Below are positions 34,304 to 47,864 of a stretch of DNA of 64,000 nt, piece after piece (position 1 is the stretch's first letter; each line of letters opens with the position of its first letter). The notes below the pieces were generated by a model. That model saw only the letters and a list, made by a program, of their open reading frames with translations. It did not search any database and was not told the origin of the DNA. This stretch comes from Trema orientale. Lineage: Eukaryota > Streptophyta > Magnoliopsida > Rosales > Cannabaceae. The DNA is taken from the NCBI GenBank assembly GCA_002914845.1, contig JXTC01000042.1, positions 1,061,477 to 1,125,476 of the forward strand. Reading direction: 5' to 3'. The position numbers and the translations under genes are program-made.

Positions 34304-36671
34304 ACTTGGGGGGAGGGGAGAGGGCTATCTATACCATCTCTATGGGCTTTCAAAAAGGTCTAGAATTCCTTAACTCTCTGGAAACAAGCTTCCAAAGTAA
34401 GAGAAATATTGGGAAAATGATTGTTGTAGATAACCTTATTCTTGCATCTCCAAAGGCTATCTATAATGATGGTTCCCCATACTGTGAAGTTGAAGCCTCC
34501 TCATTAGTTTTACATATGATAGCAGGCAGATGAAGGACTACATTGACTATCTCCTAAATATTCAAATTCCTCCAACAACTTGGATGAGTAGCTAGCGGCG
34601 ATCCAAACCAGAGGGTAGCTATAAAAGGGCAAAGATAGAACAAGTGGATTGCATCTTCTATACTAGAGTGACAAAAAATACAGTTGATATCTCCAATAGA
34701 GAACATTCTGCTAAGATTAGCCTTTAAGGGTATATTAGCTGTAAGTCTCCAAAGAAACACCTTCCGCCATTTATGAATTTTAGACTTCCAATAACTTATC
34801 CAATGCCCCAATAGGTCAAGAATTAATCTCAACCGTTGATCAAGAATATATGCATATTTAACATTAAAGTTTACATTTTTTGCACCCGTCCAGATCACTT
34901 TATCACCACCACCAATTCCCATCTAGTGAATCTTGAGAAATTGAGTAATCATCAAATAAGTAATTGAGACGATCAAAATGCCAAAAATAGATCTCATAAT
35001 CCCACAGCTCAGCCACAGTTAATGGAGTATTTCTTGCTGCATATGATCTTGGAATTGGCCTGAAATTATCCATATATAGGATTCAAGGGTCCTCCCAAAT
35101 GTTAAGAGACCTCCTGGAGCCTACTCTTAGCAAAAGCCTTTTGATATGATATCTTTGCACTTGACAAATCACTTCCATCCCCAAGAAGACGAGGCAGATG
35201 GAGCACATCTAAGAAAGACATTGGAGCTACAATACTTTTCCCCTAAAGCTCTAACCCACAATTTACTAGGCTCAGTTTGATGTTTCCACACAAGTTTAGC
35301 AAGCAATATCCGATTTATGTCATGGAAGTGTCTGAAGCCTAACCCTCTAGTAGACTTAGGTTGGCAAATTTTGTCCTAAGCTTTAGGACACTAGAACTTA
35401 TTCACATCAGTATTGTCTTTCCACCAAAACTTTCTAACTACTTTATCCATATCCTCACAGATGTATTTCAGTACGAGGAAAGTTGACATACTATGCATAG
35501 GAATAGAACTGATGACTGTCTAATCAAGGTGTCTCTGCTTGTACTAGAAAGAAGTTTTGATTTCCATCCTAGGTAAATGTCCCAGAACTTTGGATTTAAG
35601 ATCCTCAAAAAGCTGCTTTTTTGTTTTTCCCAATGAAAAGTCTATTTCTCAGATAGATAGTATCACTCCCTAAACTTCTTAAGGCCTAGACACTTGAAAT
35701 TCTTCTCTTCTCAGTCGAGGAGATATTTCTAGACTAAAAAACGCCAGATTTACTCTTGTTGATCTTAAGGCCAGACCACAAGCAGAAAGTGTCGATACAA
35801 TTTTTGACTGCCTTTAATTCCTACCTGGAAGCCAGATAATAATACATAAGGTCATCGGCGAAGAATAGATGAGAAATGGATAGAGCTCCTAGAGAAATTT
35901 TGATTCCATGAATATCCCTTAAAGCCTCTTTCGCCGCAATAAGTCTGGAGAGCACTTTAGCATAAGTAATAAACAGGTAAGGTGATAGTGGGTCACCTTG
36001 GCAAAGGCCACGCTGGATGCCAAAGAATCCCTAAGAAGAAACATTAAGCAAAATAGAAAAAAAGAATGTAAAAGTACATTGGTATATTAAATTGCAAAAG
36101 ACAGAGTTAAAACCAACTGACATAAGGACATTCATTAGAAAGCTCCACTTCAAACTGTCATAATTTTTATCCATGTCCACCTTAACACCAACAAAGCCTC
36201 CTTTCCCAGCTTTTTTCTTCATTGAGTGCCCCAATTCATGAGTTAAAATTAAGTTTTTTGATATCAATCTCCTTGGAACAAGGGCTACCTGAGAGCTTGA
36301 GATAAACCGGTCTAGCAGAGGACGCATTCTATTAGCCGGAAGCTTTGACAAGATTTTATATATTATATTGCACAAGATGATTAGTCTCAGAGAGGTAAAG
36401 GATGGAGTTTTCCCCTCCTTAGGAATGAAAACTATGTAAGTGAAGTTTAGCTCATGCACTGAAGTTCCATTCCGAAAGAAGTTTTGAACAAAATCAACAA
36501 CGTCGTCACTGACTATGCTCCAAAAATATTGATAAAAGAGAGCTAGGAACTCATCAGGACCTGAAGATTTTTGCGGCGGCATGCATTTAACTACATCCAG
36601 GATTTCTTGACGATCCGAAATACAGCACAAGGCGTCATTGTCCTCATCCTAAATAGCCTACTAGATAAGAT

Positions 36672-36936
36672 TAGAGGTGGCAAAATTTACAAGCCAGCCC
36701 ATAATAGGCTTGAAGGGGCGAACAGGCCGGGCTGGGCCAGTTTTTTTAACAATAAAGGCCCATAATTCTAGGCCCTAAAAAAATGAGCCAGGCTGAGATT
36801 CCAAAATCGAGACCAGCCGGGCCAGACCGAGCTCAGCCTGGGCCCGCATATGAATGGGCCAGGCCGAGCCTGTCCGTAGACCATGGAAACGGGCCGCGAG
36901 CCAGGCCATTAGTCCCGGCCCGAATTGCCAGTTCTA
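36672..36936. mobile_element. Non-autonomous hAT-like element, copy 3, inside the LINE (duplication GATAAGAT)
   Basis: Flanked by GATAAGAT at 36664-36671 and 36937-36944. The ends are TAGAGGTGGCAAAATT on the left and, inverted, TAGAACTGGCAATTCG on the right. The interior is rich in GGGCCxGGCC words (GGCCGGGCTGGGCC, CGGGCCGCGAGCC). It interrupts the upstream part of the LINE reverse transcriptase. It is 265 bases, non-coding, and in the same style as 14400-14961 and 16489-17020. Confidence 0.85.
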
Positions 36937-39870
36937 GATAAGATTATCCAATGAGGCAAATGGGGTTCGGGGGAAGAGAATCGTAAGCATAACTTTGTGG
37001 CCAAGTAAGCCCCAATACTTTCTCTGTTAGATAACCAAACTCCATCATCGTCTTTAATCATTTTGATGTTATTCCCCTTCGCCTAACCATTGTAGCTGCA
37101 TGAAAAAACATAGAATTATGATCACCCTCCTTGAGCCAAGATTCCTCGATTTCTATCTCTATGTTATTTCCAGTCTGATATGTTGTTCCTCTAATTGAGC
37201 ATCAGTTATCCTTTAAAGTGCCATATTCTCTTTATTAGGGAGGCCTTTTGTAGCATGACAAGCTTGGATTCAAGATCTATTATCTGATTCTAACAAAAGC
37301 CAAAATGGTTTGAGTTCCAACTTTTAAGCTCCTATTTGTTCACCTTGGTTTTTTTGACAAGTTTATAATTAGGAGTCCTAAAGGTATGAGTCTGCCAAGT
37401 TTTCCTCACCACCCTTTTACAAGAAGGGTCTCTTAGCCACGTCACCATAAACCTAAAAGGTATGGGGAGAGAAGAATTATCCAATACTAATTTCAATAAA
37501 ATAAGGGATTGATCAATGCTAAGGAGCTAACAAACCGAAGTTTAACTCCTACCCTTTCATAGTTTAATCTCCAATCAGAGCTATATAGGGATTTATTAAT
37601 TCTCTCTTTCATATGTGCCCTATTTTCCTAATGATTACACCAAGTGAAGCAAAACCTAGTAATTCCCAAATTGACTATTCCAAAGTTATCCATGAAATTA
37701 AGAAGTCAGTTCCTTCTATTCCTGAAAAATAGGTGGCCGCCTTTTTTCTCAGACTGGGTAAGAACCTTATATAATGATCCATTCGCTGGAAAAAGCTCGA
37801 ATCCCTTGTTTAATAAAATTCCAGTATCGGTTCTTGCCTCTGTTAGATGAGAGGCAATAACTACAGCACAAAAGCCAATTATGTCCTAAAATAGAGTCAC
37901 ACACAGAAGCCAAAATTATACTATCGGAGTAAGCTAGGACTATTAGATTTAAACCAATATGCCAAAAAAGACAGATGCCACCAGCTGTACTACATCCTTT
38001 AACTATACACGAACCATGAAAGCCCAAATTCCTACCAACCTGAGCCATCTTATTTTTAGAGCATTTAGTTTCTATTAGAAACAAGCAATCAAAGGTATAC
38101 CTCTGAAGAGCCGCAAGGGCTCTTGATGCCGAGGCCTTAACAAGGCTACAACAGTTCCATGTAATGCAACTCTTTAGGAGGTAGGGGGCATGGATCGGCC
38201 TGCTTCCTCAGCCATTTGGATTGAAAGGGATTCTGTAAACTTACCATCTTTGTAATCTGTGGGTTGCAGTATTTCAACTTTCTCATTGTGGATACTAGTT
38301 GATTCAGGGGGGGTTGCACCACGTACCTGGTGAGCATTCTGAGCCAACCGTTTCAACTTTATCCTTCCATATCTCGTGTTATGACCCATTTTGAAACTAA
38401 GCACGTATAGGTTAATAAAAGTAGTATCATCTTGGGCTTGATTCATAGCATTGTTCAGATCTGAAGTTAAAGGTAATGTCTTCTTGGCCTTAACATCATT
38501 TGTCTCAAGGTCACTAATTATTAGGCCTAGTTTATATTTCTCTCTCCGCAAAAGTAGAGAGTTGAGCCCAGAATATGCAGTGAGACTTGGGCATGTGGCC
38601 AAAGGCCCAAAACCACAACTTGGAGCCTCATGCAGAGGTAGATCATCTCTTACACCAATGAAGGGGATGGCATTAAGACTGATGTTGATATTTGTCATAA
38701 AACAACTCACCCTTGAATCTCCATTACTACCAAGTGAATGCTCTTTTTCTGTCAAATTGGCCACATTTTGACTGCCCAAGCGTGCCATTGATTGTGTCAA
38801 GTAGACCAAATCCTTGATTCCTGGATTGTTGTATTTTTTATAATCCTTTACAACAGTGATTGGTTTTCATACTTCGGTTTCCTTAACAATTAGAGTAATG
38901 ACATGGGCATCTTCCATTTCCGGTCGTCAGTGAGGCAGACCACTGGATATAATCAATTTTTCATTAGATTCTGCACGCATCCGTGGAACATATGGCTTGA
39001 GAGAAATCTATACCTCTTTGTGAGTAACTACTATGTCTTCATATTGTATACAGTTTCTTGCAGAGTGCTCCAACAAACCGTATTTATAACACATACTAGA
39101 CAATTTTTCATAATAGAATTTGATCCACATCACCTTGCCATTAGTATAAGTATAGAAATAGCCAGGCGGAGTTAGTCGAGCACACATATAATTGATGTAT
39201 TTATGACCACCATTATTAACCAGGACCTCATGCACTCTGCTAATGGTACTAGCAATTTTTCGAGCATTAACTTCAGACAAGCAAGACAGAGGAAGCCTAT
39301 GAATTTGCAACTAGAATATGGGGACTCCAAAGTCTTAGTCATCCACTGGTTCATTAGTGTTGAACTCTTTTATAACCATGTGTGCCCCACTAATAGATCA
39401 CGGCCGTCGGCTCCAGATACTCATTCTCTCTGCTTCAATTTTTAACCTGAAAATGAAGGTGTTGACCAACATGGTCATAGTCTCAAACCTGTGTCTACAA
39501 TCCCATGCATTCTTCAAAATCCCGTGGACTACATTCATCTTGATGGGCCGATTATTGATTATCTAACCTACTAATATCTTTTTCATCACCAAGGAAGTGC
39601 CATCCACATCTTAAATAACATCAAGACTCACTTTGGATTCTTTGGGTTTTTGACATCAAGGTCCCACTATGTAACCTTGACTTTTCCATTCACCACCACA
39701 GTAAAAAGAAAAAAGATTAAAGGAAAAGAGGAAGATGACAAAGAGCAGAGAAATGCTAAGCAAGAAAGGCAATCACAAGGAAAGGGTAGATAGGACAAAA
39801 GCCCTAGAGACCTATTTAGAAAAGCGACACACGGATGCAGAGAGCTACATAAGGTTGCAGTAAAAGTATA

Positions 39871-39884
39871 GCTTGCTAATGCTT
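39871..39884. repeat. Target-site duplication of the LINE (5' side copy)
   Basis: GCTTGCTAATGCTT, identical to 28678-28691. It marks the 5' end of the LINE at 39870. Confidence 0.9.
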
Positions 39885-40294
39885 ACCAATCGAGATTGTC
39901 ATTATGAGCCAATTAAACCCGAGTTGCTATGGGGACTTGATGCTTATCAGCAGATTATTACATCTAATTTCTTTACTTACGTCTTTTCTTTTCTAAGTCG
40001 AATTGTTTTATATTTTCTTTGTAGTTGTAAATAAATAAATGAATTATTTGTTAGTGCAAGATTTAGTTTGGCATTTTATGATCTTGTTGAATGTAATGAA
40101 CAATATTTCAAAGTTATATTTAAGTTGTATATTTAGTCCTGTGTATGTATGTGTTTTTCTGTGTAATCGTGCTCAAAGACTATTTTGATAAAGTACTCAA
40201 TGGAAACAACAAAAGTTCTGAAGTTCATCTCCAAACTGGTTTCAATGGTTAGGTATTAAGTATGATGATCTGCCTGTCTAGACAATTAGCTTAA

Positions 40295-41163
40295 CATGTT
40301 ATAGTCGTTAGTTTGGAATTGAGTTCTTGTTTGTCAAATCTGTGTCTCAGCATATGCTGTCAAGACGGTATCTTTAAGTTTGAATTTTGCAAGAGAAGTT
40401 TGACATTGTGTATCTTAACTGCGTGACTGATTATATTATTAAGATGTCACCTTTAGATCTGAGTTCAATTGGTATTCGTGAGTCAAATCAGCGTGCGTGA
40501 TTATTTTGTCAAGATACCACTTTTAGATCTGAGATTGTGTGATACATCTGAATCATTACATGTTTAGACATTGTGATGACAACAGTCATTTTTAGCTGAG
40601 CCACTTTGTACTTTTTTATATAAATAGGAAGCTTCTTTTCAGATTGATTTACGTCTTTTGAGCATTACTTTCATAGATATTTTATGAGGCCTTCTTATTT
40701 TATGAGCAAGTTTCTTTTCCTTAGAGTTTTGTGTATTTAGCTCTAAGTTTTCTATTGTCCATAGAGTCTACTATTGATTCCGGTAAAAAGGTAGAGCTTT
40801 ATAGTTACCTGATTTCAAGAAGAGATAGTATATTTTGGCCGGAGCTGGGAAGCTCATCAACGGAAGCTTAAGGGAGTTCAGCATAAGGTTGAAGAAGCAA
40901 ATTCTATGGAGGAAATCAGAGTTCAAATCGGTGACAAACTAGAAGGGAGTTCTAGATTTTTGTATAAGACCTGTATTTGTACACTATTCATATTTTTAGT
41001 AGATTGTTTGCTTGTTGGACCAGGTCTCGTGGATGTAGGCACAACTCAATTGTGCTGAACTATGATAAAAGCTTTGTGTCTCTTTTTTATGTTTTCCAAC
41101 TTTTTGTTTAAAATTCTGCACATTGAACGTTCTGTCATGACAAATGAGTAGCCTGACTTAATA
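40295..41163 (+). repeat. Left LTR of the Copia element
   Basis: From about 40350 it matches the stretch starting at about 47941. It includes a TATA-type word (TATATAAATAGGAAGC, about 40617) matched by CTATATAAATAGGAAGC at about 48201 in the right LTR, as expected for the LTR promoter. The precise start is uncertain. Confidence 0.75.
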
Positions 41164-43139
41164 CTTAGTATCAGAGTAGGCGTTGCTTGCTATATTCAGT
41201 GAGATTTCTAAGTTTCTAATTCGTGTTACTCTATTTTGTTTGAAAAATGTTCTTTGTTTTGTGTCTTTCTGTAGAAATGGATCAACTGCGAAAAAGTGGG
41301 TCTATATCTAGACCATCCTTACTTAATAGGTCAAATTACCCATATTGGAAAGCTAGAATAAGAGCTTTCTTGTAGTCCATTGATGAAAGAGTTTGGACAT
41401 CCATTATGTACGGTTGGTCATCTCTTGTTAAAACTGATGACCAGGGTAAGGAAACTCTTAATCCTAAAAACAAAATGGTCAACTGTTGAATATGATTCAG
41501 TAATTAGAACTCTAAAGAAATTAATACAATTATGGCCTCTGCTAATGTTCATCAATTTAAAGTGAGTTTAAATTGTATTGTAGCTAAGGATTCTTGGGAA
41601 AAACTTGAAAAGAAAAATCAAAGAACTGAGTTAGTGAAATAATCTAGACTTAGGATGCTTACAAGTCAGTTTGAAAATCTACATATGCTTGAAAATGAGT
41701 CTATTTCAGATTTTTATTCTAAGATTTATGATATATCTAATGAGTCTTTTGCCTTGGGAAAGGTTTACTCTAATGTTATGTTAGTTAAGAAAGTCTTAGA
41801 TTTTTACTCAAAAGGTACAGATCAAAAGTTGCAGCTATCAAAGGATGCAGGAAGCTGGAGGATATTGACTTTGATGAGCTCATTAGTTCCTTGATGACTT
41901 ATCAGATGAACTTCAAAATTTGGGACAAAAAGAAGAAAAGCTCTGGTAGCATTGAAGATGGCTGATGAGATGGAGGATCTAAACATCTAAGGGGATAAAG
42001 ATTTAGATGAAGAAACCTTTGCTATGTTAACCAAAAATTACTCAAAATTTCTTAATAAACATATGAAAATAGTAGTTTCTAGTTAACAAAGTTCAGGGAG
42101 AAATGCAACTCATTCGAGAGTCAACAATACTGGAGTTAGATTTGACAAAGACTCCAGTAATAGGCAAAAAAGAGTACAGTGTAGAGAGTATTATGGTTTT
42201 GTTCACATTCAGGTAGAATATACAAATATTCTCAAGAAAAAGGCAAATGCAATGAATTCTACTTGGAGTGAGAATGAAGAAGAAATAGAAGAGTAATAAA
42301 AGAATTCTGATGTAACAAGCAATTTTATGGCATTTGCTACAAAATCCAAAAAAGGAGATCAGTGTCTAGATAGTCATCTGGACTATTCTGATGATGAAAA
42401 TGAAGTTCGGTTTTCAGACCCTGATCAACAAGATGCTTATCAAAATATATATGATCAATGGTTGAGAATGTTTAACAAAGTTAGGGTTCAAGAAGCTCTC
42501 ATATGTAGCCTTAAGAAAGAAAAGAGAGCATATAAGGAAATGCTCATTGATTTAAGAGCAAGACTGCAGAATTCATAGGACCAGTATGTCAAAACTCAGA
42601 AAGAGCTGAATGAATCTAACAAAAAGATGTTGTACCTGACAAAAGGATCTAAAAATTAAGATAGATGCTTAGAGTTGGACAGAATCCAACAAACAAATCA
42701 AGTCTGAGTTACACATGTGAGAGTTCTATCTCTCAAAAAGGAATACTGCAGTATAATCCTTTTGGATTTAAAAAGAAACTGAAACTAGATATTAGTGAGT
42801 ATTCTAAGCCTCATCCACAGGTGAGAAAGTTTATACCTCATTTGCTATTTCTGTGGAAAAATAGGTCACATTAGACTAGAGTATTACAAATTGTTGAATT
42901 TTATGAGAAAAAAAAGCTAAGCTGACCATGAAAAATAATGAAATTTGTAAAAAGAAGGTTAAGCAAATTTGGGTTCCTAAGCAAATAAAATGTTATGTAG
43001 CACATATGCACAAATTCCACATTCAAAAATTCCACATTCACAGATTCCACAGATTCACAGAAACAGAGAATTTCTTACATTGCAGGTATGACGTTACTTA
43101 CCTCGAATCCGAACTTTTACGTATTTCTTTGTGAAATGC

Positions 43140-45593
43140 TCTTCGCTCAAGGTACAACTGACATGATCTTTTATATTATCAGTTACCAACTTATTTGGTC
43201 ACTAAGCATGCAAAACTACAAGAATTGACACTTTAAATTTTTTAGCTCGATAATATGCTAATTGCCGAAATTTTATGTGCTTAAATAAGTACTAATTAAA
43301 TAGCCGTAAACAAATTAGCCAAAAGGCAATTAGACATGAAAATTGTACTTTAATAAAAAGACAAGTGAAATACACATAATCGGCAAGTATAGAACTAATA
43401 GATAACTGATTTAAAATCTAAAGAATAAAGTGATATATAATTCCATATATAGGCTGTTCATTAAACTATATAGTTTAGTTCACAAAAAAATAAAATAAAA
43501 TAAAGGCACTACAAAATATATAATTGATACCAAATTCTAAGTTTTGGTTATATAACACATGGAGTATACGATATATACTACGTTTAGATAAAAGTAAAAA
43601 AAATAAATAAATAAAAGTCAAAAAGTACTACTAGTGTAAAATAAGATCTCATTCAAGGCTAACAATTATCTAGTCTTTTCTAACTCAGTACAGTACACGT
43701 TTCAAATAATTCATCAAAGCCATTAATTAAGTGCAATCCCCAAGAATCTATTTATTTTAGTTATACGAAGTACAATAGTAATTAATAAGCAATAATATCA
43801 CACACACAAGGAGTTAGTTGAGTATATACATATACACAATACATTTAAAGGATCTAGAACTAGTTCTATAAAATATGCTAATACCAATTCAAGAATTTAG
43901 GGAAAGTAATAACAATCAAGTGCGGTAGTACCTAAAATTGAGATATGTGAGCTGTTATATCTTTTTGTGTTCTTTTACTCAGTTTCTCTTGAAAGTGACT
44001 AAGTGTAATTCCAAGCTAATCGAAACGAGCTTAAGACTAAGGAAACATGTACAAAAATTCTTATGAGCTAATACCATAACTAGTAGCATATGCACGTGAA
44101 TAATAAAACATATCTAAATATCCTAACCATGAAATGCCCCACTTATAAATATTATAAAAACATAAAATCCTCTAGACTCAATTTATTTTATTTATTTTTT
44201 TTAATTTTTTAAATAATATCAAAAATGTACTTACTGTTAAACTCATACACTTTCATTGAAACTAGGNAACATATCTAAATATCCCAACCATGAAATGCCC
44301 CACTTATAAATATTATAAAAACATAAAATCCTCTAGACTTAATTAATTTTTTTAATTTTTTTTAATTTTTTAAATAATTTCAAAAATGTACTTACTGTTA
44401 AACTCATACACTTTCATTGAAACTAGGATAGCTATTGGTATTATAATATTCAACCGAAACTTTCAGCTTTATTGGTGGACTCTTCTATTAATTAATACAT
44501 AAAAGTATACACAACAAATAAAAGTTCACACAACAGCAAACGTACAGCAAGTCACATAAATTCATGGGTATTAATTACAAACACAAGACCAATTAATATA
44601 TATATCAAGTATCTTCATGAAAAGCAAAAAGTAAAGTACATAGCAATGATTATTATCATAGAAAGGGGTATTACTTTTCCTACCAACTTATTATAGTAAA
44701 AGAAAAGAAACTTACTTTTCTACTACTAATTGGAAGCTAGTGGGGATTAGGCTCGTACTTCTAATAGCTGTACAGTTTTTTTTTTTTATACAATTGAGTT
44801 TAGAGAGAGTAGAGGAAGGTGAAGGTGGAATGATGATATACAGTTGCAAGAGAGAGTAGAGAGAATGATTAAAGAAGAAGAGGACTTTTCTAGTCGGTGA
44901 TAGAGAGGAGATACAATATTTTAGATGAATCTAAAAGAAAGAAGACAAACAAAACTATTTAACAAGGAATTGCCGACTTATTCTAAGTCGGTTTATTTAA
45001 TTAATTTTCTTTCTTTCTTTTTTTTTTAAATATAGAAATAAAATTATACTAATAATTATGTAACATAGAAAGCATAACAAGACGCGTTTCACATTATTAT
45101 TACATTAATTTTATATATAAAAGAAAATGAATAGGTGAACAAATAACAAGTCATTATTTAGAATAATTAAATTTATATGTACACATATACATTTATTACC
45201 AACTTAATGAAAAACAATAATAATATTATCTATGCACATGAAGAAATTAAAGGCACGCTCAAAATAATAAGGAATCGTGTATATATGTATATTGTCATGC
45301 TAAAAAAAATTAATCAATTTAGTATGTGCCAACATGCAGTTCTATAATGTTATCAAATTAAGACATGTCAAATTCGTACCAAAGATCTTGTCCCGAGCAT
45401 TTCACTGCAAAATTACTTAGATAATTTACGTTAATAGTCACAAGAAAATTATAATACAAGTACTCAAAATTAAGTGCACCTAAATGGCACTAATATATGA
45501 AAATAAATTTTATGTTAGTATGATTATTATTAGCTCTTAATTATGTGAGTAACTTGGTATCGTTTTAGAATTTAGGATATCACACTAAATGTC
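43140..45593. other. Unrelated AT-rich insert within the Copia element
   Basis: About 2.4 kb with no retroelement coding similarity separates the gag part from the pol part. It holds a local duplication with an ambiguous base (44106-44427), a T run at 44768-44780 and, on the minus strand, a CT-rich stretch (about 44770-44910) like a plant 5' leader. No terminal repeats or open frame were recognised. It may be a later insertion or a captured host promoter fragment. Confidence 0.45.
44106..44427. repeat. 161-base direct duplication joined by a single N
   Basis: 44106-44266 and 44268-44427 are nearly identical (both start AACATATCTAAATATCC and end TCATTGAAACTAGG) and are separated only by N at 44267. 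A single N placed exactly at the junction of two near-identical stretches looks like two contig ends joined without merging their overlap. Confidence 0.8.
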
Positions 45594-46722
45594 TATTTAG
45601 GTCTTCAAATCAAAGAAAATGACAATAGCATTTTTATCTCACAAGAAAAATATGCCAAGTCCATTGTCAAATAGTTTGGTATGGATACCTCAAAGACAAT
45701 GTGAACTCCAATAAGTACAAATATCAAGTTGAGTAAAGATAAAAAAGGAATCAGCATTGATCACACACTATTTAGAAGCACGATAGGTAGCCTGTTATAT
45801 CTGACATGTAGGGGACCTGACATCTATTTTAGTATTGGTGCTTATGCTCGATATTAGGCAGATCCTAAGGAGTCACACCTTACAGCTGTGAAGAGGATCC
45901 TCAAATATATGAATAGGACATTAGACTTTAGGATTTGGATAACCAAAGACACTAACCTTTTTCTTGTAAGATTTTGTGATGCTGACTGGGCAGGGAGCCT
46001 TGGTGACAGGAAAAGTACTTCAGGTGGATGCTTTTACTTTAGGAAACAATCTTATTACATAGCACAATAAGAAGCAAAATTCCATATTATTCTCTAGAAC
46101 TAAGGCTGAATATATTGCAGTAGGTAGTTGTTGTACTTAACTCTTTTGGATGAAGCAAATGCTTGGTAATTATAGAATCAGGCTTGACATTGTGACTATT
46201 TTTTTGTGATAATACAAGTACTATAAACATTTTAAAAAATCTTATTCAGCACTCTAGTACAAAGCATATAGATATCAGATATCATTTCATTTGTGATTTA
46301 GTAGAGCCTAAATTGATAAGTATAGAACATGTTGAAATAGAAAAATAATTAGTTGACTTACTTACAAAAGCCTTGGATATCCCAAGATTTGAATTATTAC
46401 GCAAGGCTATTGGAGTTTGCTCTATTTCATAGAGAGATTTCATCATGTATTGTGTGACTTAGTCTTATATATTAAGTAAAAATAGGGAATACTTAGTGTG
46501 TGTACGTGTGTATGTGTATGTGTATGTGTTGAGTAGTTCAAGTGATTATTAACTAATAATAATTAAACTGTCTTATCCATGTTCTATCACTTTTGATTTT
46601 ACTTGTTTGCTGAAATTCAACTTGTGATTCTCCTTGCTTATTGATCTCAGTTACTGTGACTAATATATTTTAGCTTGTCTAGATTTAGTAGATATTATGC
46701 TCTTGTGACTAGACATATTTGA

Positions 46723-46748
46723 NNNNNNNNNNNNNNNNNNNNNNNNNN
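46723..46748. other. Assembly gap (26 N)
   Basis: A run of N lies within the 3' part of the Copia element, between the pol remnant and the non-pol stretch. True length and content are unknown. Confidence 0.99.
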
Positions 46749-47864
46749 AAATACTCATTTATATTTTCATCCTCTATATCATGAGTTGAGTGAAAGTTCT
46801 TGAATTGCAAAAATACGCACACTAAATGTTCTTTGATCTTGCTTAATAAATCTGGTTAAATTAAATACAAATGATTTCACTCTTGTTATAAAATTGTATG
46901 ATTTGCCTAAAAACAACTGTCACTAAATTGTTCAAATTCATATTCACCTCACAATTTTGTCATATCATGCTCAGAGAATATTTTGTCTGATTGTCCAACT
47001 GCTCTGTCTAATTTGTTTTATAAAATTGATTGTTTGTTTTAACAGTTCATCCACTTGATTTTATAACCACAACTGTCGTTTATGTTTGTTCATTCGTATT
47101 TTTGTTGTCGTTTTTGAGTACATCACCACTAAAAAAACTTAAAAAAAATTAATTAAAATATATATATATAAAAATCAGGGAAGTGTTTTTGAATTTTAAA
47201 TTTCCCATTTTTCCACTTGTCTTTTCAGTTTTAGAGCTTATTTTGTTCCGAATATTTAGTCTCTAATTATTTCTCTCTCATCCTCACTATTTATCTACTT
47301 CCTCTTTCTCTCTCTCTCTCTCTCTCTTCCTCTTCATCTCTGTTCATCTATCTTCTTTCTGCTATACTAACGTTTGCTCAAGCTTTGCTTGTGGCTAGAG
47401 TTATTGTCCTCTTCTCCTTTTTGCACAGATTCTATGACAGACAAAATCGAAAAGGCTCAAGCTTCCTTGGTGGCACCTAATGCACCTCTGGCTTCATATC
47501 CGTCATGGCCTAAAAATCAGTCCTCTGTAAATCCTCTAGAAACAGAGAAATCTCTGTCGAAAAAGTGGAAAGGAGCCACATCTAAAAGAACATTGTTTAA
47601 GAAAGTTTCAAAGAAGACGATAGACTCAAACACATAAACAAATTTGACAGTTTAGCTTTAAAATTTTCCAATTTTATAAAAAATTTGAGCTAGGAAGATC
47701 ATACAATATGTAGACAAATATTCTAATACAAGAACTGAGTATATAACTTTTGCTAATCTAGGTCTTATTATCTTAATATTTGTCTTCAAGCTCTTTTCCA
47801 TAATCCGTCTTGAATGTCTTGTGATCCTTTCAATTTAACTTGCTACATACTCAAGTAGATTATT

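Larger units (their letters stand above)
28692..39870 (-). mobile_element. L1-like LINE, near full length, split by two later insertions
   Basis: A minus-strand non-LTR retrotransposon with a 14-base target duplication at its ends and a poly-A tail (T-rich on plus, about 28690-28712). ORF1 remnants lie at about 39354-38174, with a CYKYG..H....C knuckle lacking one Cys. ORF2 follows: endonuclease (about 38170-37700; WNCCSLVKA, LIETK), reverse transcriptase (about 36630-35100; GPDEFLALFYQYFW, VKVDMDKNYDSLKW, FADD box at 35851-35862), zinc-knuckle end (34922-34554; FLWRL, CIFC) and RNase H (29220-28900; EFEGDCLNVI). Stops and frame changes break it throughout, including a TAA within the RNase H part, so it is dead. 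A Gypsy element (29223-34303) and an hAT-like element (36672-36936) sit inside. Without both it would be about 5.8 kb, a usual full-length plant L1 size. Confidence 0.9.

Noticed and set aside
47374-47637. 87-codon open frame near the end of the Copia element considered as a host gene
   Set aside because: It lies between the Copia pol remnant and the right LTR and is best read as part of that old element.
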